In this document: in pieces, positions 1 to 10,697 of the stretch
Layout of the letters: each line of letters opens with the position of its first letter
Numbering within the stretch: position 1 is the first letter of the stretch
Assembly (NCBI GenBank): GCA_014529385.2
Contig: CM043964.1
Span: 105,017,587 to 105,077,586 of the forward strand
Source: Adiantum capillus-veneris
Lineage: Eukaryota > Streptophyta > Polypodiopsida > Polypodiales > Pteridaceae
Reading direction: 5' to 3'
Length of the DNA: 60,000 nt
Notes under the pieces: model-generated
Told to the model about the DNA's origin: nothing
The model's database searches: none
What the model saw: the letters and a program-made list of their open reading frames with translations, nothing else
Made by a program: the position numbers and the translations under genes

Positions 1-55
1 CTTTTGGATGATTTACCTAATGATTAAACGTCCTTTTTTATAAGGATAAGAAGTT

Positions 56-217
56 ATGGCACCTAAAAGGACCCGAGCCTATCCTACATCTGATGATGAG
101 GGTAGAAATTCAAAAAGAACTAGAACATCGCACGACGACAAAGCCGGGCCTAGTATTAGGCCTACTGATGAAAGTGTACAAGCCCCGATGCTGCAACGAA
201 TACCAAATCAGTCCCAG
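56..217 (+). CDS. Possible first coding exon, unknown protein with NLS-like N terminus
   Basis: An ATG with G at -3 and G at +4 opens a frame beginning MAPKRTRAYPTSDDEG, followed by a second basic patch (NSKRTR); the two patches look like a bipartite nuclear localisation signal. The open frame runs to 238, but a good 5' splice-donor match (CAG|GTGGGT) lies at 215-223, so I end the exon at 217. I see no convincing second exon downstream, and the region beyond 218 is AT-rich. A basic, acidic-patch N terminus of this kind is common in plant transposon-encoded nuclear proteins, but no domain is recognisable. It could also be a chance 60-codon ORF. Confidence 0.25.
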
Positions 218-238
218 GTGGGTCTTTGTTATAGTTAA

Positions 239-1129
239 GTTTAGATAATTCAAGTTTTGTTAAAAATATCAACATTGCTTACGGAGTAAGGAATTAGGAA
301 ATGTAAAAAACTAGCTGAAAACGGAAGAAATCTTCCAATAAACTAACGTGCATTTGTCTGTAAAATTAAGAATAAATTGTTTGGGTTAAAACTGGTTGAG
401 TTAAAAAAGATATGATTGATCATCCTTAAGACAGTTTGTCTCAAGATACCTTCGACTCTTCGTATAAATTGATGATAATGATGGATTTTCAACCACTGAT
501 AAGTCGGTTACCCCCATGAATGATAAGTTTTTACTCCGTGTCACATGTCTTGATGTTTCTACATAAGTTAGGATACCATTTTTATCCTAGGAGAGCCGCC
601 TGGTTGTATAGGCAACTCGTTTGGTGTATTGGCACCCTGAACTTTGGGTGGGGGTTTATCCACCCCGGATTGTGAATAAGGAATGGGTGCCATTTTTTCA
701 CCCTTAGTTGGTCTTGAGACAAGAAGAGTACTGGCCATGGTTATCATGGACATTGTTTTGATTGATAGTACACTGTCTTAAGTTTTAAAATGCATGTTTG
801 CTAAAAGAATGCTTTTCAATGCTGTCTTTAATACTTGATTGAAGGAATCACTGTGAAGAATAGTTAAAAGAAACCATTATTTTAAATGTTACAACAATGT
901 GATAGTAATTATGCGGGGTGGTAAGTGGGGATTGACTAAGGCTATTAATCATGGACGGGTGGACCTGATTAGTCAGGTAACTATCCATTCCCATGCACTA
1001 AAAGCATTTAGTAAAATTCTCCAATCAGAAGAGGAGTTCACCAGCGACTGTGCGTTCACATCTATGAGGGTGAAAAAAGCATTGGTTGAAAATACCTTGG
1101 TTGAAAATGCGTTTTTTCATTATATTTGC
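239..1129. other. AT-rich stretch with no recognisable gene
   Basis: No conserved domain or terminal repeat is visible on either strand. A 92-codon plus-strand ORF at 899-1,177 matches nothing I recognise; its last part falls in the family R repeat that starts near 1,130, so it is probably not a gene. Confidence 0.4.
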
Positions 1130-1359
1130 AAACTAAGGTCAATCAAGACTACCACGTTTGCATACTTTGGTGAATAGTTTTCTTGCGGTTTTGCCAAGAT
1201 TCTATGGTATCATGGGCTAATGTGAAATGAGGTGCTGGCACACTGTTGGTTCTTAGAGTAAACTCACATGGGCCATAGCATTACATTTACCAAACATGTT
1301 TATGTTGGTTCAGTTAGAGATGCCTCTCAGTGCCGCATTGTGGTTCGGTTGTAGATCGC
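1130..1359 (+). repeat. Dispersed repeat family R, copy 1
   Basis: This segment is a diverged reverse-complement match to 43,370-43,640 and to 45,345-45,600. Shared words, read on this strand, include the run from TTGCAAACTAAGGTCAA, through a TATGGTATCATGGGCTA-type block and CATTACATTTACCAA, to AGAGATGCCTCT and GGTTGTAGATC. Homology stops at about 1,359, where LINE-derived sequence begins, so this is a junction between two repeats. The family's identity is unknown. The other copies sit in a tandem array next to a decayed Ty3/gypsy pol. Confidence 0.7.
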
Positions 1360-1559
1360 TGCTCCCCAAGTGTACTATCGATCCGTGGAAAGAGCAGGCA
1401 TCAACCTAATAACTCGAAGCCACACCTGCTATGCCAAAGGACAATCCCAAAGACAGTGACGCTGACTCTCCACAAAATGGTCACAAGCTGCACCATGTGG
1501 CAGAGAGACCACTATGCACTAGCCAACTCTCAACTGCTGTAGCTTTGTGTGCGACCAAC

Positions 1560-4500
1560 CACTAAACCAAGGTGACTCGCCTTGGCTCTCTGGAGTCCCA
1601 CAACCTCTCCTAGAAGGCTGCCAAGAACTCAACTATGAGACCCTCCTCCTGCCAATGAGGTGTTGCAACTGGGCGGGCCTCTCTCTGTGCCGCTAGTATG
1701 TGACATCTCAGTCGAACAGTATACTGGAAAAAAGGGACACGTGGGTGGTATGCGGAAGAGAAAGGGTCCCTCCAAAGCCACTCTCCAGGATCCCACTGTA
1801 CTCGTGCCAGTGAACAACACTCTCAAGTCTAGAGTCTCGAGTGTCTAGTCCCGACAGCTGTTGGGTTAGGATCGATGATACAAGTCCTCCCACAGATGCC
1901 CACCACTCGGAGCCACTAAAAACAACACTCTGCCAGTTGTGGGGCCTCTCTTGCAACTCGCTGTAGGCATCCCTCACCCTCTAGCTCAAATAATAGGGAT
2001 GGAACAATCTTTGAGCATGCCCAAACTGCGATGAGAACCTCCATTCATGTGAAGGCTCCCATCCACATGGGTGCTACTAGATCAAGAGGTGTGAACCACT
2101 CAGATGAAACTAACTCTGAGATGTCCTGGCACATGGTCTCCACACCTCTCATGCCCTGTAGTAGCTGGAAACCCTACACCTGCTCTGACAAGCTTGAAAA
2201 CTCTAACCAGTCACCTAAAGAGTGCGTTGGACCCATTGCCATGGGACCCTAGGAAACATGAGGCCGACTACTAACCAAGTGTCCTCTCTGAGTGCTAACC
2301 ATGGGGTTCCAAATAAGGGGCTATTGTAGGCGCTCCTCCATGCAAGTAGGCTGTCGGTGCTCCAGACCTCGCCGCAAGTGCTCCCAAGATCGAAGCAAAC
2401 TCATAGCAAAGCGATCCTCCGGTCTCCTGCTCAAACCAACTCTACGCATCTCTGTGAATATCCGTTTGGTCGAAGGTCGCCAAGGGCCTCCAGCCTGAGG
2501 CACCCTAAGCACAAAGCCATTGTAGCAAGAACTCCTTTCAGGGATCCTCACCTGGAAGAAGTCCTCTCACTATGAAATTGCCAAGAAGGTATCTGCTCTG
2601 ATGTGTTGGGTCAATGGTCCCAAGCCCTCCTTGTGAACAAGGAAGAGTGATAACCTACCAAGCCACTTTGGCTCGAGCTATCTGAGTGTCACTCATGACC
2701 AAAGGAAGTGCCTGATCGGCCTCTCTACCTAGTTGATACAAGAACTCAAGAAGATCCAGGAAGAAGTGATGTACCACATAGTCACCAGAAACACCTGATT
2801 GGCCACTACTACTCTGCTAGCCAAATAAATTGGTGTTGAGCTCCAGTGTAACAACTTCCTCCTGATAGACAGGAGGAGGAGAGAAATTTGCTACTTGGGA
2901 GACAAGTCCAAACCAACCTAACAACCCAAGTACCGAACTGCAGTCCCTGGGGAAATCCACCTAAAACCCTCTCCTGCCATCCAATTAGGCACAGGAGCAC
3001 TACCAACAGAGAAATCCACTGTCCTTCTCCAGTTCATCAATGCGCTAGATGCACAACAAAAGGTCTCGAGAGCTTGCTCACACTAGTGGAGGTTGGTCTC
3101 CCGGCCATCTAAGTACAAGGCTGAGTCGTCGACAAACTCAGCGTCCAGAAGCTCATCTCCCAAAATAGGGAGTGCTAAGCCCTGAAGACCAACGTGGTGC
3201 GACTCCAAAAACCTGTTCATCACCTCCGCATAGAACAGGAAGAGGAAGGGGGCAAGAGGATAGCTCTGTCTAACCGAACGTGTGAGCATGAAGTGAGCAC
3301 CTCTACCTCCTGCCAAAAGTACCTGACTAAGAGCCTGTCTGTACAAAGCTGACACCCCTCTGCTCCACGCATCTAAGAAGTCCATCCTATGAAGAGTGCC
3401 CTCTAGAAAGTCCCAGTCAACTCTATCCTACGCCTTCTCAAAATTGAGAAGAAGAATCACCAAGTCCTCACCATAGAGCCGCACTAGGGTAGAAGCCTCC
3501 CAAAACGTAAACATATTGCAAAGGATACTGCATTCCTTGACAAAACCTCTTTGAGTCCCATGTATAAGGCTCTCTAGAAGTGGTTGGATCCTCAAACTTA
3601 GAGCCTTGGCAAGAATTTTGTACGCTGAGTTGATGATGGTGATGGGGCGCGAGTGTCGAATATCATCCAAGGAGCCACCCTCCTTGGGAATGAGGTAGAT
3701 CAAGCCCTCACTCATGCTATCAGGCATCACTCCTGAGTGCAAAGTCCAGCAAGACTCTCTCTGGGATGCGAAGCATCGTGCTCCCTTTCCTCTCTCTCCC
3801 TGCCACTTTGAGGATCACTAGTGCATGATCCAAGAAGGAAGTCCCTACCAGAATGCCAATTGTCCCTCCCAAGTCATTGAAGTGGTCACTAGTGTAGAAG
3901 CGATCTATCCGCAATAGATTCACTCCTCCCACTCTGCGGTCCGAACGAGAGAAGGCAACGTTTTCTAGGGGCCTCACAAAACTAGAGTGCTTCCATACAT
4001 CCGAGACCCTCAGAGTCATACAAAACCTCTCCCAAGATGCCAACTCAACTCCATGTAGAGTAGCATGGATACCACCAATCCTATCAGAAGGGTCCTCCAA
4101 CCTGTTGAAATTCCCCCCTATGCACCAGTGTTCTGCTTGCGGCAGAGACTCAACTATCTATGACCAAAACTCTGCTCGAGCACTCGCCACATTGGGACGC
4201 ATAAATGTTCACGAAGCCCAGAAGGCAACCCTGAACCTGCATAGTAATCCACTGATCCCTGCCTGGCACAATAATCCCTCTGCCCACAATGGCCTTCTGC
4301 AAAGAATCCACAATAGTCATACATACCCCACCCTGGATGCCTCTAGGTCCAAAAGCAGCTGACCAAAAAGTATCATATCGTCCATGCAAGAGCTGACCAC
4401 CCACAAGGTCTAATGCGGCTCTCACACAGATGGTGCTCCTGAAGCATAAGAAGATCAATCTCTCCTCCCACAAGGTAGCGCTAAAGCTCCTGACACAGTC

Positions 4501-4564
4501 GGCCCCGCTGACACTAAAACTGGGCCCCACCAAGTCCCTGCACATTCCATGAGACGATTCTCAT
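1560..4564 (-). pseudogene. LINE ORF2: EEP endonuclease + reverse transcriptase (broken)
   Basis: The start is taken at the ATG at 4,564, which opens MRIVSWNVQGLGG, the Asn-bearing first motif of apurinic/EEP-type endonucleases; a QEH motif (catalytic Glu region) follows, then SDRR..GGVNLLRIDRF and LDHALV (4,100-3,720). The reverse transcriptase follows in another frame: LIPKEGGSLDDIRHSRPITI, KILAKALSLRIQPLL and GTQRGFVKECSI (3,742-3,428), then SYPLAPFLFLFYAEVMNRFL and the catalytic box as FVDD (3,385-3,083). The thumb region reads RRKLLHWSSTPIYLASRVVV (about 2,880-2,820) and an IRHFLW motif lies near 2,690. Downstream frames to about 1,560 are probably the C-terminal region but are not recognised by motif. 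At least five frame changes are needed, so the protein is dead. Relative to complete plant ORF2 proteins (about 1,200-1,400 residues) the length is only slightly short. Confidence 0.85.
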
Positions 4565-5459
4565 GGGGAGAGAGAGAGAGAGAGAACAGATGATGTCACA
4601 GCAACTAAACGTGCTATCTTTGAGGCTAGCTTGGATGGGGATTAATCCACATCCAAGCGTCCTCTAGATAGGCATGATTGCAATGAGTGCTTGGCCCAAG
4701 CCCAAGTAGATATAGCCGTCCGTAAAGCAAGCTCCTCTATCCAGGAGTCCTCATGAATGTGTACATAGCATGGAAAGCACTACGTATCAGCAAAGAAGTA
4801 GACCACAATGTGTCTGCATTCTGCTATATTTGGAGGGGTCACTAGAAACTTGGCCAGTGGCCACAAAGTGTGAAGCATGTCTATAACTCCTAGTTCTCCC
4901 ATGTGGTGAGAGAACTCTAGGTCCTGTGTTTGTAATTACCCCAACACTGAGTCGAGAGTCCACTCAGTCTAGTCCCTGTCGCAACGGGGAAACGAGAAGC
5001 CGACTCTTGAGTCCAAGGCCTCTACCCCCCTAGCTGCAAGGAACAGAACATGGACCCTAAAGCAGGCTGCCTCATGGTTTGTTGATGGGTTGCCGAGAAA
5101 ATGAGTGAAGTCGTAGTCAAAGAAGTCCCATTGGCTTCACAACTCGATGCTCGTCAGACAACAAGAGATAGCTACAAAAGGAGATGTCTCTACTTGTAGA
5201 GGGGGTCACAAGAAAAATTGTCCCTCTCTTGCCAAGCGACTCGTGGCAAAGGCACTTCCAAGAGATCTCCTAGCAGCAAGAGATGGCCCTGCCCCCTGGG
5301 TCGGTTGTGGAACTGGAGCGGGAAGGGGGGAGTAGGAGCAAGGGTAAGAGGTGGAAAGGAGATGCGGGGGGGGGGGGACGAGGCGGCGAGAGTAGAAGCG
5401 GGGGGGAGGATGATGAAGAGAGGGAGAACTCTAGAGGGGGGCTATCGAGGGTGAAGCTG

Positions 5460-6267
5460 AGGTGGGGGCTGGAGGAGGAACCTCATCCTGCTCAAGAGGA
5501 CTGAAATGGTTCCCCGTGGGAACCCACTGCTCCTAGGCGGGCACCTGAGTGCTAGGCTGTCTCTGTGGCCCTTGTTGTCATTGACCATGGACCTGCTGCC
5601 ATCCCTCCTCCGCAAGAGCCCCAGGCTCGGAGGGAGGCTCTACATGTGTGCGTTGTGTCTCGTTCTATGGATGCTAGCCAGCCCTTGCAGGTTGAGGATA
5701 AGTCTGTGGAGTAGGTCAAGGCCTCCTTTGTGGATAGGCCTTCGCAAGATGGCCCATCTGTCTACAAATGAAGCACTGGTTCGGGAGACCCCAATACTCC
5801 ACGCTCTATTTGAACCAACCCCCACTCACCCGAGGCAGAAGAATGACCTTCGAAAGCGTGTGAGTGTTCCTAAGAAGAACGCAAATTGAGAAAATGTCGG
5901 CCGCCTTGGCAGCTACTACTGAGGTTGTCGTGCGAGGTGTCTCCGGGACAGTCCCAATCGTTGAACCTATCCTGGACAAAAATGGTAAGTACTCCCTCCA
6001 CAAACCAGGAAAGCAGACGGAGATGGGGATGTGTGCCTCCTCTACCAGAACATCTGAAGCAGGATCAAAACCATGTCTCTGCTCTTGAAAGTGGGCTCGA
6101 GCTGCTCGGATGGTCAAGAGACTCATCGCGATGACCTTGGACGCCATCTCAGAGGTCTCCAACTCGATTTGATAGTAGACGCTGTCAGGAGTTTTTTGGA
6201 GCAAGGGATTGCGCATATGTACATACACATGCATGGTGCATCGAATAAAGGATTTCCCAATTTCCAT
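5460..6267 (-). pseudogene. LINE ORF1: gag-like domain + zinc knuckle (broken)
   Basis: The frame from 6,267 contains CFPGLWREYLPFLSRIGSTI followed by a beta-strand-rich tail ending KVILLPRVSGGW. This resembles the gag-like domain (DUF4283 type) of plant LINE ORF1. One stop (K-stop-S) then precedes EYWGLPNQCFICRQMGHLAK, a CX2CX4H zinc knuckle whose expected fourth ligand is Tyr rather than Cys. A proline/glutamine-rich tail with an EEGWQQV motif continues to about 5,460 with several stops. In living elements ORF1 binds the element RNA; here the knuckle substitution and stops indicate a long-dead copy. Confidence 0.75.
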
Positions 6268-6299
6268 AGCCAGGTGGTTATGTGGGGCCCATGTGTGTA

Positions 6300-7327
6300 C
6301 AGGTAGGACAGGGTGTACATAGTGCAGTGATTTTCACTATTATCAGTACCAGTGTGTTTTTTCTACAATAAAAAGGAGTTGGTAGCGCGTAAAACTTCTC
6401 GAGGAAGCTATCTACGGGCCGACGACATGAGGTAAGTAGGTGCGTCAGATGGGATCGAGTGGCGTCAGTAGGTTGAACGGGGTCAATACTTGCACGCGGA
6501 GAAGTACGGACACGACGTGGGTGTTTTCTTGTGATACTTATGTAGAAAGGTCATCATGAGGACCAATTTTTGGGGCCACTTCACGTGGTTGTGGGATGCA
6601 TTATTGGAAAAAACTGAGTGCCAGGTGTGCGGATGATGCAAAAAGGTGACAACTATGCACTGTCAGATTAGTTTTTGGCCTGTTCGGGGTCCGTTTGAGG
6701 TCATCTAAAAGGCCAAGGGTGCCCAACTAATAAAGCAAAGTGTGGGAACTGAAAAAACTGAGAGAAGACCAGAAAAAACGTGGAGAAGAGAGGAGGAACA
6801 GCCACAACTGTGTTTTTGGGGTTTTTGGAGCCTGTTTTGGCCGTAAACTGCTCATCCGAGGTCGGATTTGAGCACTTTGACATTGTAGACTAGGGTTTTG
6901 GGCCACTCCGGACACGATGGTGCTGTCCATTTTTCCAAATTCCTCACTATTTCAGTGCTTTTTTGGCTGTGTAAGTTTCTCCTATGAGCAAATCTTCTGC
7001 TCTAGTTCGTGATTGTATCTGGCTTATTTTACCTATACTGTGTGAGCTATTTGCCCCCTTGGTGCTGGCCCAAGCTCATTTGTATCTAAATATCAGAAGT
7101 TCTCCTCTTTTGAGCTGAATTTTTTGGGTGTGTGTGTGTGTGTGTATCTCTCTGTGTGGAGTGGGTAAGTGGGTAGTCTCTCTCCTCTCACTCCATAGGT
7201 GTGTTCCCTGTCTCAGCCAGGTGTGTTGTGTAAGCCAAGTGGTGTCCCATAGTGTGTGTGTGTATCTTTCCAAGAGTGTGTGTCCGGTCATTATAGAGGC
7301 GTTCTGTGTGTTTCCATCCCGCTCACA
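6300..7327 (+). mobile_element. 3' part of a Ty3/gypsy LTR (left boundary unknown)
   Basis: The end of this segment (about 7,260-7,327) aligns with 28,000-28,070: both have a TATAGAGG(C/T)GTTCT block, a pyrimidine-rich stretch, and then a TTTTGG(C/T)G(C)CC primer-binding site. Both are directly upstream of a related gag. I therefore read it as the R/U5 end of an LTR of the same family as the pol-LTR-gag block at 22.7-28.7 kb. I cannot place the TG start; sequence upstream to 6,300 is otherwise unassigned. Confidence 0.5.
7129..7150 (+). repeat. (TG)n microsatellite
   Basis: A TG run within the LTR-like region before the primer-binding site; a second diffuse TG-rich patch follows at 7,249-7,262. 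Confidence 0.9.
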
Positions 7328-7333
7328 TTCTTT

Positions 7334-7351
7334 TGGCGCCCCCACGGAGGA
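7334..7351 (+). promoter_or_regulatory. Primer-binding-site-like sequence
   Basis: TGGCGCCCCCACGGAGGA lies about 6 bases after a CACA-type LTR end and has the TGG start expected of a tRNA 3'-end complement. The TGGCGCC core is typical of many plant Ty3/gypsy elements. The cognate tRNA was not identified. Confidence 0.5.
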
Positions 7352-8395
7352 TCTTCTTTGAGTACCTTCTGCTTCGAGCTTCAAGCTTCAAGATTCGGGG
7401 CTACAGGTTACATGTTACAGGTTACAGGTTATAGGTTACAGTGACAAATATAGGTATAGGTGATTCACATAGGTACAGGTAGCTGGAGTACAGTGATATA
7501 CTAGCAGTGATGTCACTTGCAGTTGTTGTGGATATGCATCACTTGGCGCCTATTTGAGCGCATTGTCTGTTGGATTGTACGTTACTTGTGGAAACTGCCA
7601 TTGTACGCATTTGTGGAGCCATACTTGGTTGTATTTGGTAGTCCCAGCCATTTCTGAGACTTGGTCTGGAAGATAGTCATTTCTGAGACTTGACTATACG
7701 CGATTTGCATTAGCCTTCGTGTGAGGGTCGATAGCATGAGGTTTTTATTGAGCTGGGGGATTCTCAAATGTGGAGATCCTTTCGGTGATACAGGTAGCTG
7801 GAGAACCCTTTTCGTGACCTCGCCATAGGCTATGTACTAGTGAGTCCTATTTGATGCTCGGGTTCTATTGTTGACAGTTTATGCATATATATATACAGTC
7901 TATATTTTGGGTTCCTACTGCTCTACTTCTGGGGAAACTCTGTCAAAATTTTTCCAAGTTATGATGGCTGGTTTCTTGGTCTTTTGAGCCATTTATGCTG
8001 TTATGCTGCTAAAATTTTGGCAAAATCAGAGGTTAAGTCAGGTGTGCCTTCTTGGGAGCTTCATGGTTGGCTTTAATGGATGATCAAATGGCCCTCAATT
8101 CACTCCTTTTCATTTAACTCAAAGAATCCAGATAAATGTTCATGTGTCCAGGAAGATTTTTTTCTAGCAGCGCATAGTCTTTATGTTCGGGCCAAGAAGA
8201 TTACGAGAGATCCTGGAATGTCCTTTGTCAGTTGTCATTCTGATGATTAACTATGAAAACTCATTTGATGTGCATGTGTTTTTCCTTATCTAAAGTTGAG
8301 CTCCATTGAAGTTTCTGGGGATTGGGTAGTGAGAAGTTTTGGGTTCTTGCACGTGTGTTCGAAGGGGTTCTCAAAGCATCGTAGCTTGGGTAGCC
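7352..8395 (+). other. Retroelement leader, with a short GGTTACA-type minisatellite
   Basis: Non-coding sequence between PBS and gag. At 7,402-7,445 a 7-8-bp unit (ACAGGTTA/ATAGGTTA) is repeated about five times, and the phrase GATACAGGTAGCTGGAG occurs at 7,787 with a variant at 7,475. No gene is seen. Confidence 0.5.
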
Positions 8396-8690
8396 ATGGA
8401 TTTCTCTTATCCAGAGTTTCATGGAAGAAGTGATGAAGATGTGGAAGACTTTTTGGAAAAGATGGAGGTTGCATGCATTAGCAACCAGATTCATGACCCT
8501 GCGCAGATGTTACGCCTTCTCCAAATTTGTTTGAAGAGTGATGCACGAGTTTGGTCTAAAGCATTTGAAGAGGAGTTGCATGTGGCTGATCCACCTGTAA
8601 GGTTGAGTTGGGACAATCTATGACATGGGTTGGAAGTGGAGTTTGTGAAGATAGAAGATCTTGACAAAGTGTGGCAAGAAGTACGGCTCT
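8396..8690 (+). pseudogene. Ty3/gypsy gag fragment (5' part)
   Basis: The ATG at 8,396 opens MDFSYPEFHGRSDEDVEDFL, followed by MEVACISNQIHDPAQMLRLL, a LKSDARVWSKAFEEEL motif and, after one stop at 8,621, VEFVKIEDLDKVWQEV. This is the retrotransposon gag capsid pattern and aligns motif by motif with the gag at 28,137 (FIERMEFAC, DPVLLLRIFYFSLKGDAREW, VEDPQNVWQ). The homology ends at about 8,690, where the minus-strand gene next door is truncated, so this is a junction. Zinc knuckle and protease are missing. Confidence 0.8.
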
Positions 8691-9144
8691 CTTCTAAGAA
8701 TGATTTCTGGTTCAACAACAGCTTCAAAAGAGCTAGCTTCCACTCTTGCACGCTTTGCTGCTCTTTCTAACTTTTCCTTGCTCTTGAACTCCGTGTAAAG
8801 GTGTTGCACAAGATGTATGCGCTCAGCTATGTTTGGCAAGGAAGTAATTGCAGGATTTTTCAGTTCTTGAAAGGTTTTCATGATCTGTCCAATGGTTTGT
8901 TTGACCATGTTTACTAAAGCACCTGATGTCAAGAGGGCTATGTCAAAAATAGTTGGTGCAAACTTTGCCTGGAGCTGCTCAAACACAGACTTGGTTAGAG
9001 TCTCTGTAAGCTGATAAAAATGCTCTGGAGCGACAGGGTTTAAACAATGCCTAATCTCTGCCTCTGACGAGTAATGGAAGTGTCTCACAATCACTTCGGA
9101 GACGAACTTTCGTTGATGTTTCGCTAGCTTCGTGTCTGCCATAT
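8690..9144 (-). CDS. Coding exon of an unrecognised split gene (3' truncated)
   Basis: A 3' splice site (TTTGTCATACAG|AT) is followed two bases later by an ATG (9,142) opening MADTKLAKHQRKF. About 150 codons read through without a stop: mostly helical, with APEHFYQLTETLTKS, a KQTIGQIMKTFQELK stretch and a basic patch (KSKEKLERAAKRARVEASS). No family is recognised. The frame remains open into sequence that is the reverse complement of the gypsy gag (8,618-8,690), so the true C terminus is lost at the junction. Together with the upstream promoter, 5' UTR exon and intron this looks like the 5' half of a real spliced gene, either host or carried by a DNA transposon. Confidence 0.5.
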
Positions 9145-10490
9145 CTGTATGACAAAATTATAAATTAAGAATCTTACGAAACGATTGTACACCATAGTAA
9201 CATAGTTATTATATAATGAGTGTTAAACCTATAGATATTTAAATGATTATTCAAATTCATTAAACAATACTAAATTATTGCAAATTAAAGAAAAAATCTT
9301 ATGATTACAAACCACATTGTGCGAATCGACCATGAAAATTAATTTAGAGAGAGAGAGAGAGAAACAGTCCAGGAGTGTGAGATGCTCTCAGCACAAGAAC
9401 TGGACCCTGTTATGTGCAGAAGTGTGAGATGATGAAAGAAATTGCATCTAAAGGGTTGGAAAATCGTATATGTGAGCAGCTCAGCTAGTGTGAGATATTC
9501 TCAGGACAAGTCATGGATGCTGTTGTAAAATAGATTGATAGTTTTTATCAATCTAATCCTTGATAAAGTGTGTGGAACTCACAACACAACTATCAGCAGA
9601 TAAATTAACAATTTCAGATGTAAGTTATCTATCGTATGTGTTTACGTCCAAAACAACACCAAGTCATTTAATGATGAAAAATGATGTTCTTTTGAAATAT
9701 GAAACACACGAGTAACCAGTATGTCACATTAAGATGAAGAGGGTATGAAAATATGCATCTCTTCACTCTTAATATAACGAGTGGTAACGCTTGTGTTTCT
9801 ATGTAACACATATGACAGAAAAACTTAATTTAAAATTGTAAATTTTATAAGCTATTTCTAATGGAGTGTGTGGCACGCACAACACAACCATCAGCAAATA
9901 GCTCAACAATCTCAAATGTAAATCAATTGTTGTATATATCTACGTTCAGAGTAACACCAAGTCATCTGCTGATGAACAATGATGTTACTATAGAAATAGA
10001 AGCACAAAAATAACGAAAGTCGTATTAAGATGAAGAGGGCATAAAGTATGCATCTCTACACTCTTAAAATGACGAACGTTAATTTTTGTGCTTCTATGTA
10101 GAATAATCAATAATGATTTACTTTAAGATTGTAAATTCTATAGGCCACTCTGAAGTGAGAGGTGTAGCATCATGCCTACTACACTCCACGAGTCAACCTC
10201 TAATCCTAACTCATCTCTATGCTGAGAGATATACTACTGCACCATATGAGTGAGAATCTAAATTTACCCTAAGCCTTCCCTGGAGTGAGTTATATAACTA
10301 CACACCACGGGAAAGAAAACTATATTCTATACACCTCTGGAGTGATCCATATAGGCCTATGGCTACACACCACGAAGTGGTCTACGACCTGCAAGCCAAC
10401 TTTGTGGTGAGAGCCGAAACTACTGCACCACACAAGTCTAGCACAACACAAAAAAAAAGTTAATATTTATTGAAAATTTAAAAAATATAC
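9145..10490 (-). other. Predicted 5' UTR intron of the split gene
   Basis: The intron is bounded by a donor (GGTTTTCAG|GTATATTTT, intron start 10,490) and the acceptor at 9,145. It is AT-rich, as plant introns are. It holds two repeat blocks: a tandem duplication of about 298 bp (9,560-10,155), and a degenerate series (10,150-10,445) of 40-60-bp units with a GGAGTGA...CACACCACG-like pattern. A short (GA)n lies at 9,347-9,361. Confidence 0.45.
9560..10155. repeat. Two-copy tandem duplication, period about 298 bp
   Basis: The block starting AGTGTGTGG at 9,567 recurs at 9,865. Shared downstream words include ACAACACAAC(T/C)ATCAGCA, AACACCAAGTCAT and AAGATGAAGAGGG. Copies are clearly diverged, so the duplication is old. 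Confidence 0.85.
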
Positions 10491-10580
10491 CTGAAAACCG
10501 TTGTAAATCAAAGTCGTTGTCTCTATCTGGCAAACTCTCAGAAGCTCCAAGCTCTCCAAACTCCAAGAAATTCCACAATG
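10491..10580 (-). other. Predicted 5' UTR exon of the split gene
   Basis: This lies between a TATA-like run (10,604-10,619) and the splice donor at 10,491. It contains no ATG in frame with the exon-2 start and is purine/pyrimidine mixed (TTCTTGGAGTTTGGAGAGC). The transcription start is inferred only from TATA spacing. Confidence 0.4.
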
Positions 10581-10583
10581 CTT

Positions 10584-10697
10584 TTCGATCGAATACGGCG
10601 ACGATTGTATATATATACTTTTTCTCGATCGATATATTTTTCGATCGAAATACTTTTTGATCGAAAAATATATCGATCGAAAAATGTTTTATATAGC
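10584..10697 (-). promoter_or_regulatory. Promoter-like block with repeated TCGATCGA palindromes and TATA
   Basis: Four TCGATCGA-type palindromes and one GATCGAAA half (10,585-10,592; 10,625-10,632; 10,641-10,648; 10,658-10,665; 10,673-10,680) sit in AT-rich DNA upstream of a TATATATAC run (10,604-10,619). A second TATATAAAAC is at about 10,686-10,695. Position and orientation suit the minus-strand split gene. The palindromes could alternatively be subterminal transposase-binding repeats. Confidence 0.4.

Larger units (their letters stand above)
1360..6290 (-). mobile_element. Decayed L1-type plant LINE (ORF1 + ORF2)
   Basis: Reading on the minus strand, an ORF1 relic (about 6,267-5,460) is followed by a purine-rich spacer and an ORF2 relic (4,564 to about 1,560) with endonuclease, reverse transcriptase and C-terminal region in the normal order for plant L1 LINEs. 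Many frameshifts and stops break both. GC content is higher than in the flanks. The 3' end is placed where family R sequence begins near 1,360; no clear poly-A tail or target-site duplication is visible, so both ends are approximate. Confidence 0.85.

Noticed and set aside
1660-2575. Plus-strand ORFs within the LINE
   Set aside because: They are antisense shadows of the minus-strand ORF2 relic.
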